Shown in pieces: positions 7,303 through 16,782 of a stretch of 64,000 nt of DNA. The notes beneath the pieces are model-generated. The model was not told where the DNA came from. It worked only from the letters and a program-made list of their open reading frames with translations, and did not search any database. This DNA is from Bacteroidales bacterium. Its GTDB lineage: Bacteria; Bacteroidota; Bacteroidia; Bacteroidales; UBA1402. The position numbers and the translations under genes are program-made. Each line of letters opens with the position of its first letter. Position 1 is the stretch's first letter. The DNA is taken from NCBI GenBank assembly GCA_017380635.1, contig JAFODP010000006.1:1-64000 (forward strand), read 5' to 3'.

Positions 7303-9237
7303 ATGAAAACTGAGCTCAAAAGAAAGTGTACAGACATGTTGTCCAAGATTATTAGAACCAAGTACTTAAGTGTGTGGGTAATTGCCGCTATCGACGTATT
7401 GTTGTCGGTGTTGGTAAGTTTTCTCTGTTTGTCGACAGAAAAGTATATGTTGGGTTGGAATGTTTCCGGCGCCGATTATGCGATTCTGCTCTTGGCTTCG
7501 TTGATAACGAGTGTCTTGGCGTTTTTTGCTTGTGGTTTGGCTCGTAAAATTATCCGTTATTCACGACTGAAGGATGTTTTGGCATTCATTATGGCCTCGT
7601 TCCTGAAAGCCTTCCTCATGCTGACGCCTTTCTATCTGCGTCTGAACGAAGTAGTGGATGTCGACCATATGATTTTTGCCATGATCGTGGATGCCGGTTT
7701 TACCTTCCTGCTGTTGATGTTTGTGCGCTCGTTTATGGTGTATGTGTATGATTATCTGCAAGATAGAGAACGTCAGCAGAATTACAATATCCAGCATATT
7801 CTTATTTATGGCGTCAATAAAGATTCGGTATCCCTCTCGATGCGTTTGCGTAACAATTCCAAATACAAAGTGGTGGGTTTCTGCTCTCGCAGCGAACATG
7901 TGAAGCGCTATAAAACCGAAGATGTTCCTGTATTTCAATACGATAGCGAAGAAAAATTTGCCAAGGCATTGCGCTTGAATCATGTGAGAGCCATCTTGTT
8001 CCCCACGGCTTTCGATGTACAGAAAGAAGAAAATCGCTTGTTGAAGATTTGTGAATCGCAGAAAATTAAAGTTTTGATTGCGCCTCCGATTGATGAATTC
8101 GGTAATCAGAAAGGTGTTTCAGCCATTCGCGAAGTGGAAGTGGAAGATATTCTGAACCGTCCGGAAATCAATATCAACATGGAAGCTGTCAAGGGAATGT
8201 TGAAGGACAAAACCATCATGGTGACCGGAGCAGCCGGCTCTATCGGTAGTGAAATCTGTCGTCAATTGGTGAAAGTGGGTGCCGGCAGAATCGTGGCTTA
8301 CGAACAGGCTGAAACGCCCATGCACAACTTGCAGTTGGAATTCCGCGACAAGTTCCCGCATCAACGTTTCGATTGTATCGTGGGTGACGTGTTGAACAAA
8401 GATCGTCTGAATGCTATTTTCGAACAATATCGTCCTCAGATTGTTTTCCATGCCGCTGCGTATAAGCATGTTCCTTTGATGGAGGAAAATCCTTGCGAAG
8501 CCATTCGTGTGAATGTGGGCGGTAGCAAAAACTTGGCCGATTTCTCTTTGAAATACAATGTGGAAAAAATGATTATGGTTTCCACCGATAAAGCGGTGAA
8601 TCCGACCAATATCATGGGTACTTCCAAGCGTATGGCCGAAATTTATGTGCAGAGTCTGGGTAAGGCGGTGCAAGATGGCAGGGTAGAAGGTAAGACCAAA
8701 TTTGTGACCACTCGTTTCGGTAATGTGTTGGGTTCCAATGGTTCGGTATTGCCTCGCTTCCGCGAACAGATTGCCAAGGGTGGCCCTGTTACGGTGACGC
8801 ATCCCGATATCATCCGTTTCTTTATGAGTATTCCCGAAGCTTGTCGTCTGGTATTGCAGGCGGGCACCATCGGTCAGGATAATGAGATTTTTGTTTTCGA
8901 TATGGGTGAACCTGTACGCATTGCCGACATGGCGCGTCGTATGATTGCGCTTTCAGGATTGCGCGAAGGCGAAGATATCAAGATTGAATTCACCGGTTTG
9001 CGTCCGGGCGAAAAATTGTACGAAGAAGTATTGAGCGACGAAGAAAATACCATTCCTACTCCTTACGAAAAAATACGTATTGCCAAAGCCCGTCAGTACG
9101 ATTACGACGAAGTGATGAAAGCGCTTGCCGACATCATGGAAGCGGCCCAACGTGTACGGATTCCCGAAATGGTACGTCTGATTCGTCAGTTGGTACCCGA
9201 ATACGTATCACGTAACTCGTGGTTGGAAAAAGTATAA
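7303..9237 (+). CDS. Membrane-anchored nucleotide-sugar 4,6-dehydratase/epimerase (CapD/FlaA1/PglF family)
   Basis: Predicted to convert a UDP-HexNAc to its 4-keto-6-deoxy form for surface glycan synthesis. The N-terminal part (about 15-150) has four hydrophobic membrane segments. A nucleotide-binding-like middle domain follows. The C-terminal short-chain dehydrogenase domain starts VTGAAGSIGSE near residue 307. The catalytic position reads M438-x3-K442 (NIMGTSKR); Met in place of the usual Tyr is typical of this family. I chose ATG 7303 because it follows GGGGAGGGTAAG and gives a normal charged start; an in-frame ATG at 7225 would add 26 residues. Its stop overlaps the next start (TAATG). 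Confidence 0.88.
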   Translation: MKTELKRKCTDMLSKIIRTKYLSVWVIAAIDVLLSVLVSFLCLSTEKYMLGWNVSGADYAILLLASLITSVLAFFACGLARKIIRYSRLKDVLAFIMASFLKAFLMLTPFYLRLNEVVDVDHMIFAMIVDAGFTFLLLMFVRSFMVYVYDYLQDRERQQNYNIQHILIYGVNKDSVSLSMRLRNNSKYKVVGFCSRSEHVKRYKTEDVPVFQYDSEEKFAKALRLNHVRAILFPTAFDVQKEENRLLKICESQKIKVLIAPPIDEFGNQKGVSAIREVEVEDILNRPEININMEAVKGMLKDKTIMVTGAAGSIGSEICRQLVKVGAGRIVAYEQAETPMHNLQLEFRDKFPHQRFDCIVGDVLNKDRLNAIFEQYRPQIVFHAAAYKHVPLMEENPCEAIRVNVGGSKNLADFSLKYNVEKMIMVSTDKAVNPTNIMGTSKRMAEIYVQSLGKAVQDGRVEGKTKFVTTRFGNVLGSNGSVLPRFREQIAKGGPVTVTHPDIIRFFMSIPEACRLVLQAGTIGQDNEIFVFDMGEPVRIADMARRMIALSGLREGEDIKIEFTGLRPGEKLYEEVLSDEENTIPTPYEKIRIAKARQYDYDEVMKALADIMEAAQRVRIPEMVRLIRQLVPEYVSRNSWLEKV

Positions 9238-10475
9238 TGGAAACACAACCTTATTTTATACTCTTAGGAGGAAATATGCTTTGCCGAGGAATCTGCGAGA
9301 GATTGCAGTTCTTCGGCTATAAAGTTCTTGTTGTCGACTGGAATGCTTGTCCGGCCGTGCGTGGCGATGAACATTGGCAGATGGATGTGAAGGATGCGGC
9401 AGGCATTTTGCAGGCGCTCGAAAAAGCTGCTTACGATGTTGATGGCGCATTTACTTGTATCGATTTGGCGGTGCCTACGGTGAATGCCATACATCGTCGT
9501 TACGATCGCTCTTTGATGCCCGAGGCTTTCGATACCGTCTTGACTAAGGCGCGCATGCGGGAGGCTTGGCAACAAGCGGGCATTTTCAATCGTTACTCCA
9601 AGACTTATGAACCTTCGCTTTGGGATGAAATAAGGGCTTTGAATGCCGAGAAAAAGTTGATTATCAAACCGAATGTGGCCGCAAGTTCTCGTGGTATCAC
9701 TATTCTGGAAATATCTTCTGACGACGAACTTTTGCAAGCTGCCATCGCAAAGGCTTCGGCTACATCTTTCGATAAACAATGTCTGGTTGAAGAATTCGTG
9801 GAAGGTCGCGAGTTTACGGTGGATATGTTGGGTGACGAAGAACATGTGTCGGTCTATGCCATTTCGGTGAAGTATCATTCGGCCAATACCAACCACAATC
9901 GTGTGGCGGTGAAACTTCATTGGAATTCAAATGTTTATCCCGACGAAGTTTACGAAAGAATTGCCGCTCGCGCCAAGGAATGTTATCGCGCTTTGGGGAT
10001 GAAGAATTGCTACGGGCATCTGGAAATCATCATGAAAGCCGACGGCACTCTCAGTCCAGTGGAAATCGGTGCGCGCACCAGCGGATACATCGGCAGTCAT
10101 TTGGTGAGCTGCGCCAGCGAACGCGATTATATAGATGATTATTTGCGTGTTATTCATGGAGGACACATTCCGGCCAAAGATCATATCAATTCGGATTGCT
10201 CGTCCATGTGGTTCGGTTACGATTTTCCCGATGGCGCTGTGGCCAAGCGCAGTTGTTGTCTGGCCGATTTTTTGCCCGATGATGTGGAAGTGATGGCGTA
10301 TAAGCGCGATGCTTTGCAGCCTGGCAGACGCTTCTCCATTATGCAGGACGACAATGGCCGCGACGATGCCGGTTTCGAAATGCTGACAGCTCCTAAATCT
10401 GTTTTGACCATCGCTCTTATCGAAGAGGCGGAACGCAATTTTTTACGACAATTTTTAAGTGAGAACGAACAATAA
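9237..10475 (+). CDS. ATP-grasp enzyme, substrate unknown (412 aa)
   Basis: ATP-grasp proteins join a carboxylate to an amine or thiol through an acyl-phosphate. An N-terminal Rossmann-like region opens FILLGGNMLCRGICERL. The ATP-grasp fold spans about 105-300, with KPNVAASSRGI (nucleotide-binding loop), CLVEEFVEGREFTVDML and, near the metal site, LEIIMKADGTLSPVEIGAR, resembling CarB/PurK-type domains. A C-terminal region of about 110 residues is family-specific. The ATG used overlaps the upstream stop by one base, implying coupling to the dehydratase gene; an ATG at 9219 would add six residues. metG follows after 12 bases. The neighbours hint at modification of a glycan or envelope precursor, which is inference only. 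Confidence 0.8.
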   Translation: METQPYFILLGGNMLCRGICERLQFFGYKVLVVDWNACPAVRGDEHWQMDVKDAAGILQALEKAAYDVDGAFTCIDLAVPTVNAIHRRYDRSLMPEAFDTVLTKARMREAWQQAGIFNRYSKTYEPSLWDEIRALNAEKKLIIKPNVAASSRGITILEISSDDELLQAAIAKASATSFDKQCLVEEFVEGREFTVDMLGDEEHVSVYAISVKYHSANTNHNRVAVKLHWNSNVYPDEVYERIAARAKECYRALGMKNCYGHLEIIMKADGTLSPVEIGARTSGYIGSHLVSCASERDYIDDYLRVIHGGHIPAKDHINSDCSSMWFGYDFPDGAVAKRSCCLADFLPDDVEVMAYKRDALQPGRRFSIMQDDNGRDDAGFEMLTAPKSVLTIALIEEAERNFLRQFLSENEQ

Positions 10476-10487
10476 AATACATGAGAT

Positions 10488-12527
10488 ATGAACAAGAATT
10501 TTAAAAGAACAACGGTAACTACAGCCTTGCCTTATGCTAATGGTCCGGTGCATATCGGACACTTGGCCGGCGTGTATGTGCCTGCCGACATCTATGTACG
10601 TTACCTTCGTCTGAAAGGTCAGGAGGTGTTGTTTATTGGTGGAAGCGACGAACACGGAGTGCCCATCACCATTCGTGCCCGCAAAGAAGGATGCACGCCT
10701 CAAGATGTGGTGGATCGTTATCACAACCTGATTAAAAAATCTTTCGAAGAATTCGGTATTTCTTTCGATGTTTACAGCCGTACCACTTCCGATACGCATC
10801 ATCATTTGGCTTCCGATTTCTTCAAGACTTTGTACGAAAAAGGCGAATTTATCGAAAAAACTTCGCAACAATATTACGACGAAGAAGCCAAAACTTTCTT
10901 GGCCGACCGCTATATCACCGGAGAATGTCCTCATTGCCACGCTGAAGGCGCTTATGGCGACCAATGCGAAAAATGTGGTTCCACTTTGTCTCCCACCGAT
11001 TTGATCAATCCGAAAAGTACCATCAGCGGCAGCAAGCCTGTGATGAAGGAAACCAAGCACTGGTATTTGCCTCTGGATAAGCACGAAAGCTGGTTGCGTC
11101 AGTGGATTTTGGAAGATCACAAGGAATGGCGTCCCAATGTGTATGGTCAGTGTAAAAGTTGGTTGGATGTGGGCTTGCAGCCTCGTGCCGTGAGCCGCGA
11201 CTTGGATTGGGGTATTCCCGTTCCTGTGGAAGGTGCCGAAGGTAAAGTGCTCTATGTTTGGTTCGATGCGCCCATCGGTTATATTTCCAACACCAAGGAA
11301 CTCTTGCCCGATTCTTGGGAAAAATGGTGGAAAGATCCCGAAACCCGTTTGGTTCACTTTATCGGAAAAGACAATATCGTTTTCCATTGCATCGTTTTCC
11401 CTGCTATGTTGAAGGCCGAAGGCAGCTACATCTTGCCCGACAATGTGCCCAGCAACGAATTTTTGAACCTCGAAGACGACAAGATTTCTACCTCGCGCAA
11501 CTGGGCTGTTTGGTTGCACGAATATTTGGTGGATTTCCCCGGCAAGCAGGATGTGTTGCGCTATGTGCTTACTGCCAATGCGCCCGAAACCAAGGATAAC
11601 AACTTCACTTGGAAAGATTTTCAGGCTCGCAACAACAACGAATTGGTGGCCGTTTTCGGTAACTTTATCAACCGCGCTATCGTTCTTACACACAAATATT
11701 TCGACGGAAAAGTGCCTGCGCTTGGACAACTGAGCGAATACGACCAGGCTACCATTCAGGAATTTGTGGACGTAAAGAAAACTTTGGAAGAATACCTCGA
11801 TGTGTTCCGTTTCCGCGATGCGCAAAAAGAAGCCATGAACCTGGCTCGTATCGGTAACAAATATCTGGCCGACACCGAACCTTGGAAACTGGCCAAAACC
11901 GATATGAACCGCGTGGCAACCATCATGAATATTTCTTTGCAAATTGCTGCCAACTTGGCTATTGCCTTCGATCCTTTCTTGCCTTTCAGCGCTGCTAAAT
12001 TGCGTAACATGCTCAATATCGACAGCTTTACTTGGGAATCTTTGGGTAGCACCGATTTGCTGGCCGAAGGTCATGCTTTGCAGGCTGCCGAACTTTTGTT
12101 CGAAAAGATTGAAGATTCCGCCATCGATGCACAGATTCAGCGTCTGCTCGACACCAAGAAAGCCAACGAACAAGCTGCATGGCAACCTCAAGCCGCCAAG
12201 GAAGATATTCAGTTTGAAGACTTTACCAAGCTCGATATCCGTATCGGTACCATTCTCGAAGCTAAGCCTGTTCCCAAGACTTCCAAGCTTATGCAGCTCT
12301 TGGTTGACACCGGTTTAGACAAACGTACCATCGTGTCCGGCGTAAGCGAATCTTTCAAGCCTGAAGATATGATCGGCAAGCAAGTGCCCGTGCTCATCAA
12401 CTTGAAGCCTCGTTCTTTCCGTGGCATCGAGTCGCATGGTATGATTCTCTATCCTTCTGATGCTGAGGGTAAGTATTTGTTGATGTCGCCGGAGCGTGAG
12501 GTGCGTCCTGGTACTGTCCTGGCGTAA
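10488..12527 (+). CDS. metG: Methionyl-tRNA synthetase
   Basis: Charges tRNA-Met with methionine. The class I signature HIGH is at residues 22-25 and the KMSKS-equivalent KISTS starts at about 332. The zinc-knuckle insertion has cysteines in CPHCHAEG and QCEKCGS (about 145-167). A C-terminal tRNA-binding OB domain (about 570-679, from [14 protein letters not shown]) is fused, as in the long dimeric form. At 679 aa it is full length. The last base pairs of its TAA stop are also the first two bases of an inverted-repeat element (12526-12650). Confidence 0.97.
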   Translation: MNKNFKRTTVTTALPYANGPVHIGHLAGVYVPADIYVRYLRLKGQEVLFIGGSDEHGVPITIRARKEGCTPQDVVDRYHNLIKKSFEEFGISFDVYSRTTSDTHHHLASDFFKTLYEKGEFIEKTSQQYYDEEAKTFLADRYITGECPHCHAEGAYGDQCEKCGSTLSPTDLINPKSTISGSKPVMKETKHWYLPLDKHESWLRQWILEDHKEWRPNVYGQCKSWLDVGLQPRAVSRDLDWGIPVPVEGAEGKVLYVWFDAPIGYISNTKELLPDSWEKWWKDPETRLVHFIGKDNIVFHCIVFPAMLKAEGSYILPDNVPSNEFLNLEDDKISTSRNWAVWLHEYLVDFPGKQDVLRYVLTANAPETKDNNFTWKDFQARNNNELVAVFGNFINRAIVLTHKYFDGKVPALGQLSEYDQATIQEFVDVKKTLEEYLDVFRFRDAQKEAMNLARIGNKYLADTEPWKLAKTDMNRVATIMNISLQIAANLAIAFDPFLPFSAAKLRNMLNIDSFTWESLGSTDLLAEGHALQAAELLFEKIEDSAIDAQIQRLLDTKKANEQAAWQPQAAKEDIQFEDFTKLDIRIGTILEAKPVPKTSKLMQLLVDTGLDKRTIVSGVSESFKPEDMIGKQVPVLINLKPRSFRGIESHGMILYPSDAEGKYLLMSPEREVRPGTVLA

Positions 12528-12650
12528 GCTTTGTGATAATGGCGAACTGCGGCGCCCTTTGCGATATTGGGGCTCGGTCATGTACTACCTGTACACTCCC
12601 TTCGCCCCAAATCTCGCGGCCGCCACATTTCATCCATTCTGACAAAGCTT
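12526..12650. repeat. Inverted-repeat element, subtype I, solitary copy next to metG
   Basis: The 125-bp element has terminal inverted repeats AAGCTTTGTGATAATGG and, on the opposite strand at the far end, AAGCTTTGTCAGAATGG (15 of 17 match). Inside, TTGGGGC pairs with GCCCCAA around an apical TGTAC-TACCT-GTACA hairpin. Copies stand at 47197-47731. The first A overlaps the metG TAA stop. Downstream (about 12667-12685) GTGCGTTTTGTGATA resembles the start of another copy, suggesting a lost tandem partner. This copy has CTCGCGGCCGCC like subtype II on its right side, so it looks mosaic. No transposase is nearby. Confidence 0.85.
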
Positions 12651-12833
12651 CAACAAAGAAATGATGAGTGCGTTTTGTGATATTTGTATTCGATAGCTTC
12701 CTTTGCGAGGCTGCAATGATAACTCCGAGAGGTTGTGTTGAAATAGACACAGCCTCTTGTTTTTTTCTGAAAAGTCCTGCTGATGCGACTTGTGGAAAAA
12801 CGATACGAAAAACTACGAAATTTTTGTAAAAAA

Positions 12834-12877
12834 GTGGGGAAAAGTGTTGCAAAGTGGAGAAAAGCACTATAAATTTG
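12834..12877 (+). promoter_or_regulatory. mraZ promoter with MraZ-type operator repeats
   Basis: GTGGG, GTGTT, GTGGA and GCACT begin at 12834, 12844, 12854 and 12864, an exact 10-base period. MraZ proteins bind short GTGGG-type repeats on one face of the helix in front of their own operon. The -7 box TAAATTTG at 12870-12877 follows directly, with start predicted near 12884, so a bound MraZ ring would cover the promoter. The rest of the gap between the metG element and mraZ shows no gene. Confidence 0.7.
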
Positions 12878-12902
12878 CCCGTGATATTTGAAAAATATAA
12901 GT

Positions 12903-13352
12903 ATGCGGTTTTCAGGCAATTTCGAGGCAAAATTGGATGCGAAAAACAGGGTTTTCATTCCTGCCAGCTTCCGTCGTCTGTTGCAATCAAGTTTGCAGCA
13001 GGAAGATTGTCTGTTGTATTTGCGTAAAGATATTTTTCAAGATTGCATCGTGTTGTATCCCGAGCCTGTTTGGGAAGCAGAGTTGACGCAGTTGCGTTCG
13101 CGTTTGAATAAGTACGATCCCGAACAGCAGGATGTGTATCGTCAGTTTATGTTGGAAGCCGAATGTGTGGAAATGTCGGCCAACGGCAGAGTGCTTTTGC
13201 CCAAGCGTTTGCTTGCAATGGTGGGCATCGACAGCGAAGTGCGTTTCCTGGGCGTGGACGATACGATTGAGATTTGGCCCAAAGCGGCTCTTGAATCGCC
13301 GAGAATGTCGGCGGAAGCATTCCAAAGCAAAATCAAAGAAATATTCAGCTAA
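12903..13352 (+). CDS. mraZ: Transcriptional regulator MraZ
   Basis: DNA-binding AbrB-like protein at the head of division and cell-wall operons. Two SpoVT-AbrB-type halves are visible: residues 1-50 (GNFEAKLDAKNRVFIPASFR) and about 75-125 (ANGRVLLPKRLLAMVGI). It is 149 aa, a normal length. The start is set at ATG 12903; the open frame extends back only by a TTG that would sit in the immediate promoter region. The 10-base repeats upstream fit autoregulation. Confidence 0.93.
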   Translation: MRFSGNFEAKLDAKNRVFIPASFRRLLQSSLQQEDCLLYLRKDIFQDCIVLYPEPVWEAELTQLRSRLNKYDPEQQDVYRQFMLEAECVEMSANGRVLLPKRLLAMVGIDSEVRFLGVDDTIEIWPKAALESPRMSAEAFQSKIKEIFS

Positions 13353-13353
13353 T

Positions 13354-14253
13354 ATGTATCATACGCCCGCTTTACTTTCAGCCAGTGTTGAGGGCCTTGC
13401 CATCAAACCGGATGGTAAGTATGTCGATGTGACTTTTGGTGGCGGTGGTCATTCCATGGAGATTCTCAAGCATCTGTCTCCCAAGGGTCGCTTGTATGCC
13501 TTCGATCAGGATCAGGATGTGTTTGCCAATATTCCGCAGGATGAACGCTTGGTGTTCGTGCATGGCAATTTCCGTTTTCTGAAAAATTTCTTGCGCTATC
13601 ATGGAGTGGAACAGATTGATGGTTTGTTGGGCGATTTGGGCGTGTCTTTCCATCATTTTGACGAAGCTTCCCGCGGATTCTCTTTCCGTTTTGACGAAGG
13701 CGATTTGGATATGCGCATGAACCAGAAAGCTTCGCGCAAGGCTTCCGATATTGTGGCCACTTACAGCAAAGAAGAACTGACGCGCGTGTTCAAGAATTAT
13801 GGCGAATTGCCGCAGGCCGGACGCATCGCCGCCTTGTTAGAAAAAGCCAGAGCTACGCAGTCTATCCAAACCATTGCCGAGTTTAAGCAAGTGTTGGCAC
13901 CGATTTTCAGTAGAGAAAAAGAAAAGAAAGATATGGCCAAAGTGTTTCAAGCTTTGCGCATCGAGGTGAATGGCGAAATGCAGGCGCTCGAAGCGATGTT
14001 GCAGCAAGCTTTGGAAATGTTGGCACCCGGCGGCAGGCTGAGCATCATCAGTTATCATTCGCTCGAAGATCGTCTGGTAAAGAATTTTATGCGTTCGGGC
14101 AATTTCGAAGGTAAGGTGGAACAAGATTTTTACGGCAATCGTCTGAGTCCGTTCAGGCTGGTCAACAACAAAGTGATAGTGCCCGATAAAGAAGAAGAAA
14201 CGAATAACCCAAGGTCGCGCAGCGCCAAATTACGCATAGCCGAAAAATTATGA
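13354..14253 (+). CDS. rsmH: 16S rRNA (cytosine-1402-N4)-methyltransferase
   Basis: Methylates C1402 of 16S rRNA in the P site using S-adenosylmethionine. Near the N-terminus are the characteristic YVDVTFGGGGHS motif I and then YAFDQDQD. GLLGDLGVSFHHFD, RGFSF and DLDMRMN follow, as does the family C-terminal block IISYHSLEDRLVKNFM. It is 299 aa. ATG 13354 follows the mraZ stop by one base; the frame is open further upstream, but that extension overlaps mraZ in another frame. The stop overlaps ftsL (ATGA). Confidence 0.95.
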   Translation: MYHTPALLSASVEGLAIKPDGKYVDVTFGGGGHSMEILKHLSPKGRLYAFDQDQDVFANIPQDERLVFVHGNFRFLKNFLRYHGVEQIDGLLGDLGVSFHHFDEASRGFSFRFDEGDLDMRMNQKASRKASDIVATYSKEELTRVFKNYGELPQAGRIAALLEKARATQSIQTIAEFKQVLAPIFSREKEKKDMAKVFQALRIEVNGEMQALEAMLQQALEMLAPGGRLSIISYHSLEDRLVKNFMRSGNFEGKVEQDFYGNRLSPFRLVNNKVIVPDKEEETNNPRSRSAKLRIAEKL

Positions 14254-14597
14254 GCCAGGAAAGTCAAGACAAGAAAAAGAAGTTCAGTGTCAATTTTATT
14301 CTGGACGGCAGTTTCCTCAATACCCATTTTCTTCGCCAGCAGTACAAGTTTTTGTTGTTGCTGGTGTTGATGCTTATTATTTATATCGGCAATCGTTATA
14401 CTTTGACCCGCAAAATAGCCGAAGTGGATGCTTTGGGAAAAGAACTTACCGAGCTGCGTTACGAGGTGTTGGTGCATCGTTCGCATCTGATGCAGGAGAG
14501 CCGTCAATCGCATATCTATCATTTGGTGGAAGAAAAAGGACTCGAACTCAAAAGCACTTCGCAAGCGCCTTATCGTCTGAAAGTAAAACGTAAATAA
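14250..14597 (+). CDS. ftsL: FtsL-like cell-division protein
   Basis: Small bitopic protein of 115 aa: a charged cytoplasmic N-terminus rich in Lys, one membrane helix at about 33-48 (FLLLLVLMLIIYI), then a coiled-coil periplasmic region with a heptad-like pattern. It lies exactly where ftsL sits in Bacteroidota, between rsmH (ATGA overlap) and ftsI. FtsL bridges FtsQ and the FtsW/FtsI synthase at the septum. Sequence similarity across the family is weak, so the assignment rests on topology and place. Confidence 0.8.
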   Translation: MSQESQDKKKKFSVNFILDGSFLNTHFLRQQYKFLLLLVLMLIIYIGNRYTLTRKIAEVDALGKELTELRYEVLVHRSHLMQESRQSHIYHLVEEKGLELKSTSQAPYRLKVKRK

Positions 14598-14599
14598 TC

Positions 14600-16777
14600 A
14601 TGGCAGAAAACAACTACAACGATATACTGAAAGGCATGCGTGTCCGCTACTCTGTGGCGGTCTTTCTGCTATTTGGAGTGATGCTTTGCGGCATTCTCTT
14701 CTCGGCTTTCCATATTCAGTTTGCCGAAGGCGAAGCTTGGACCAAATGGAAAGAACAGCAGGTGCGCGACAGCGTGGAAGTGGCGCCTACCCGTGGAAAT
14801 ATTTACGCCGACAATGGTGCTCTGATGGCGGCTACCGTGCCCAATTATGCCTTGTATATGGATATGCGCGCCTATCAGAACAAAGACAATTACCAGCATC
14901 CTGAAAAACTCGCGCAGGCTCGTCAGCAGTATCGCGACACTTTGAGCAAATACATTAAGCCTTTGTCGGAACAATTGGCAGCGAAGTTGGGCGACAGAAC
15001 GGCAGTGGAATACGAAGCGCATATCATGAAAGGTTTCGAGCGCGGCAGCCGTGAATATCTGCTTTCCAAAACCCGCGTGTCGTATTTCGATTTGCAGGAA
15101 ATCAAATCGTATCCCTTCTTCGAAAAAGGACGCAACCGCAGTGGTTTGTACGAAAAGAAATACCTGGAAAGAAAGAAAGTGTTCGGCTCGTTGGCCAGTC
15201 GTACCATCGGCGAGATTTATCCCGATGTGAAAAAGGGCGGACGTTCGGGTTTGGAGTTGTATTACGATTCGCTGCTTTGCGGAAAGCCCGGTTTGTCTTC
15301 GCGTCAGAAAGTGGCCGGCAGCTATATCAACGTGATTACGGTAGAACCGGAAAATGGTTGGGATTTGCATACCACCATCAATTTGAATATTCAGGATATT
15401 GTGGAAAGCAGTCTGCGTCAGATGATGATAAAGACCGATGCCGAATCGGGTTGTGCCATTTTGATGGAAACGGCCACCGGACGCATCAAGGCTATCAGCA
15501 ATTTGGGCCGATTGTCGGAAGGACGTTTTGCCGAAATACAAAACTATGCTTGTGGCGACCATAGCGAACCTGGTTCAACTTTCAAGACAATTGCCATGAT
15601 GGCGGCCCTGGAAGATGGTTTGCTGCAGCCGAATACGCCCGTAGATGTGGGCAATGGTCTGACGACGATGTATGGTCGCGCCATGCGCGACCATAACTAC
15701 GGCAAAGGCGGCTACGGCCTGATCGATGCCAAAAAGTCCATCTGGTATTCTTCCAATATCGGTATTTCCAAATTGGTAGACGAAGCTTACGGCGGACGTT
15801 CCGGCGCAGCCAAATTTGTGGACAGAATCTATTCTTTCGGTTTTGCCGAAGACTTGAAACTGGAAATTCCCGGCGCTGCCAAGGCTACCATTCCGCATCC
15901 CAAGGATCCGAACCGTTATTGGTCGGCCACCGATTTGCCTTGGATGTCGCATGGTTATGTCACGATGATTCCGCCCATCTATACGCTGGCTTATTACAAT
16001 GCCATTGCCAACGACGGATGTTATCTGCGTCCTTATTTTGTGGATAAGATTGCCCGCGAAGACGAAGTGTACAAAAGCTTCAAGCCTCAGGTGGTCAAGC
16101 AGAAAATCTGTTCCGATAAAACTTTGCGCGACATTCGTCTGATGCTCGACAGCGTGGTGTTGAAAGGTACGGCAACGGCCGTGAAGAGCGATGTGGTGTC
16201 CATTTCCGGAAAAACCGGTACGGCTGTGTTGGAATATGGTGGCGGCAATCGTGGTCATCAAGTGTCGTTCTGTGGCTATTTTCCTTCGCATCAACCGAAA
16301 TATACCTGTATCGTGGTGATTCGTCGTCCGCGTATCGGTTATCCTTCGGGTGGTACGATGGCCGGCGGCGTGGTGCGTCAGATTGCCGAACAGGTCTATG
16401 CCCAGGAATTGGATTTGGATTTGCGCGATATGCCGAAAGACAGCCTGGATGTGTTGCCGGCTTTGAAAGTGGGATTGAAAAAATCTACCGAATATTCCCT
16501 GAAGTCTTTGCGTTTGCCTGCCGACATTACTGCGCCCGAATCTGACGACATTGTGGTGGCCACCGAAGATAGCTTGGGTTGGACCTTCGATATGCGCGAT
16601 GAAATTGGCGGAAAAACGCCTCGCGTGATAGGAATGGGCCTTCGGGATGCTCTCTATGTGCTGGAAAAAGCCGGCTTCCAAGTGAGCGTACAAGGTAGTG
16701 GAAAAGTGTATAGACAATCGATTGCTGCCGGTCAGGCTTATCGTCGTGGCCAGCAAATCAGCATACAATTAAGATAA
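14600..16777 (+). CDS. ftsI: Septal peptidoglycan transpeptidase (penicillin-binding protein, FtsI/PBP3 class) with PASTA domain
   Basis: Class B PBP that crosslinks septal peptidoglycan. It has a single N-terminal membrane helix (about 17-37) and a pedestal domain beginning [18 protein letters not shown]. The transpeptidase domain has catalytic S326-T-F-K329, S384-S-N386 and K538-T-G540. A single C-terminal PASTA repeat (about 665-725) starts at TPRVIGMGL; one or two such repeats are common in Bacteroidota and Gram-positive homologues but absent from E. coli FtsI. Gaps of 2 and 5 bases to its neighbours place it inside one operon. Confidence 0.95.
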   Translation: MAENNYNDILKGMRVRYSVAVFLLFGVMLCGILFSAFHIQFAEGEAWTKWKEQQVRDSVEVAPTRGNIYADNGALMAATVPNYALYMDMRAYQNKDNYQHPEKLAQARQQYRDTLSKYIKPLSEQLAAKLGDRTAVEYEAHIMKGFERGSREYLLSKTRVSYFDLQEIKSYPFFEKGRNRSGLYEKKYLERKKVFGSLASRTIGEIYPDVKKGGRSGLELYYDSLLCGKPGLSSRQKVAGSYINVITVEPENGWDLHTTINLNIQDIVESSLRQMMIKTDAESGCAILMETATGRIKAISNLGRLSEGRFAEIQNYACGDHSEPGSTFKTIAMMAALEDGLLQPNTPVDVGNGLTTMYGRAMRDHNYGKGGYGLIDAKKSIWYSSNIGISKLVDEAYGGRSGAAKFVDRIYSFGFAEDLKLEIPGAAKATIPHPKDPNRYWSATDLPWMSHGYVTMIPPIYTLAYYNAIANDGCYLRPYFVDKIAREDEVYKSFKPQVVKQKICSDKTLRDIRLMLDSVVLKGTATAVKSDVVSISGKTGTAVLEYGGGNRGHQVSFCGYFPSHQPKYTCIVVIRRPRIGYPSGGTMAGGVVRQIAEQVYAQELDLDLRDMPKDSLDVLPALKVGLKKSTEYSLKSLRLPADITAPESDDIVVATEDSLGWTFDMRDEIGGKTPRVIGMGLRDALYVLEKAGFQVSVQGSGKVYRQSIAAGQAYRRGQQISIQLR

Positions 16778-16782
16778 AGCTT

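Noticed and set aside
10455..12191. A 578-codon open frame on the minus strand opposite metG
   Set aside because: It is a shadow of a clear methionyl-tRNA synthetase gene; similar long antisense frames occur opposite many genes here because of codon bias.
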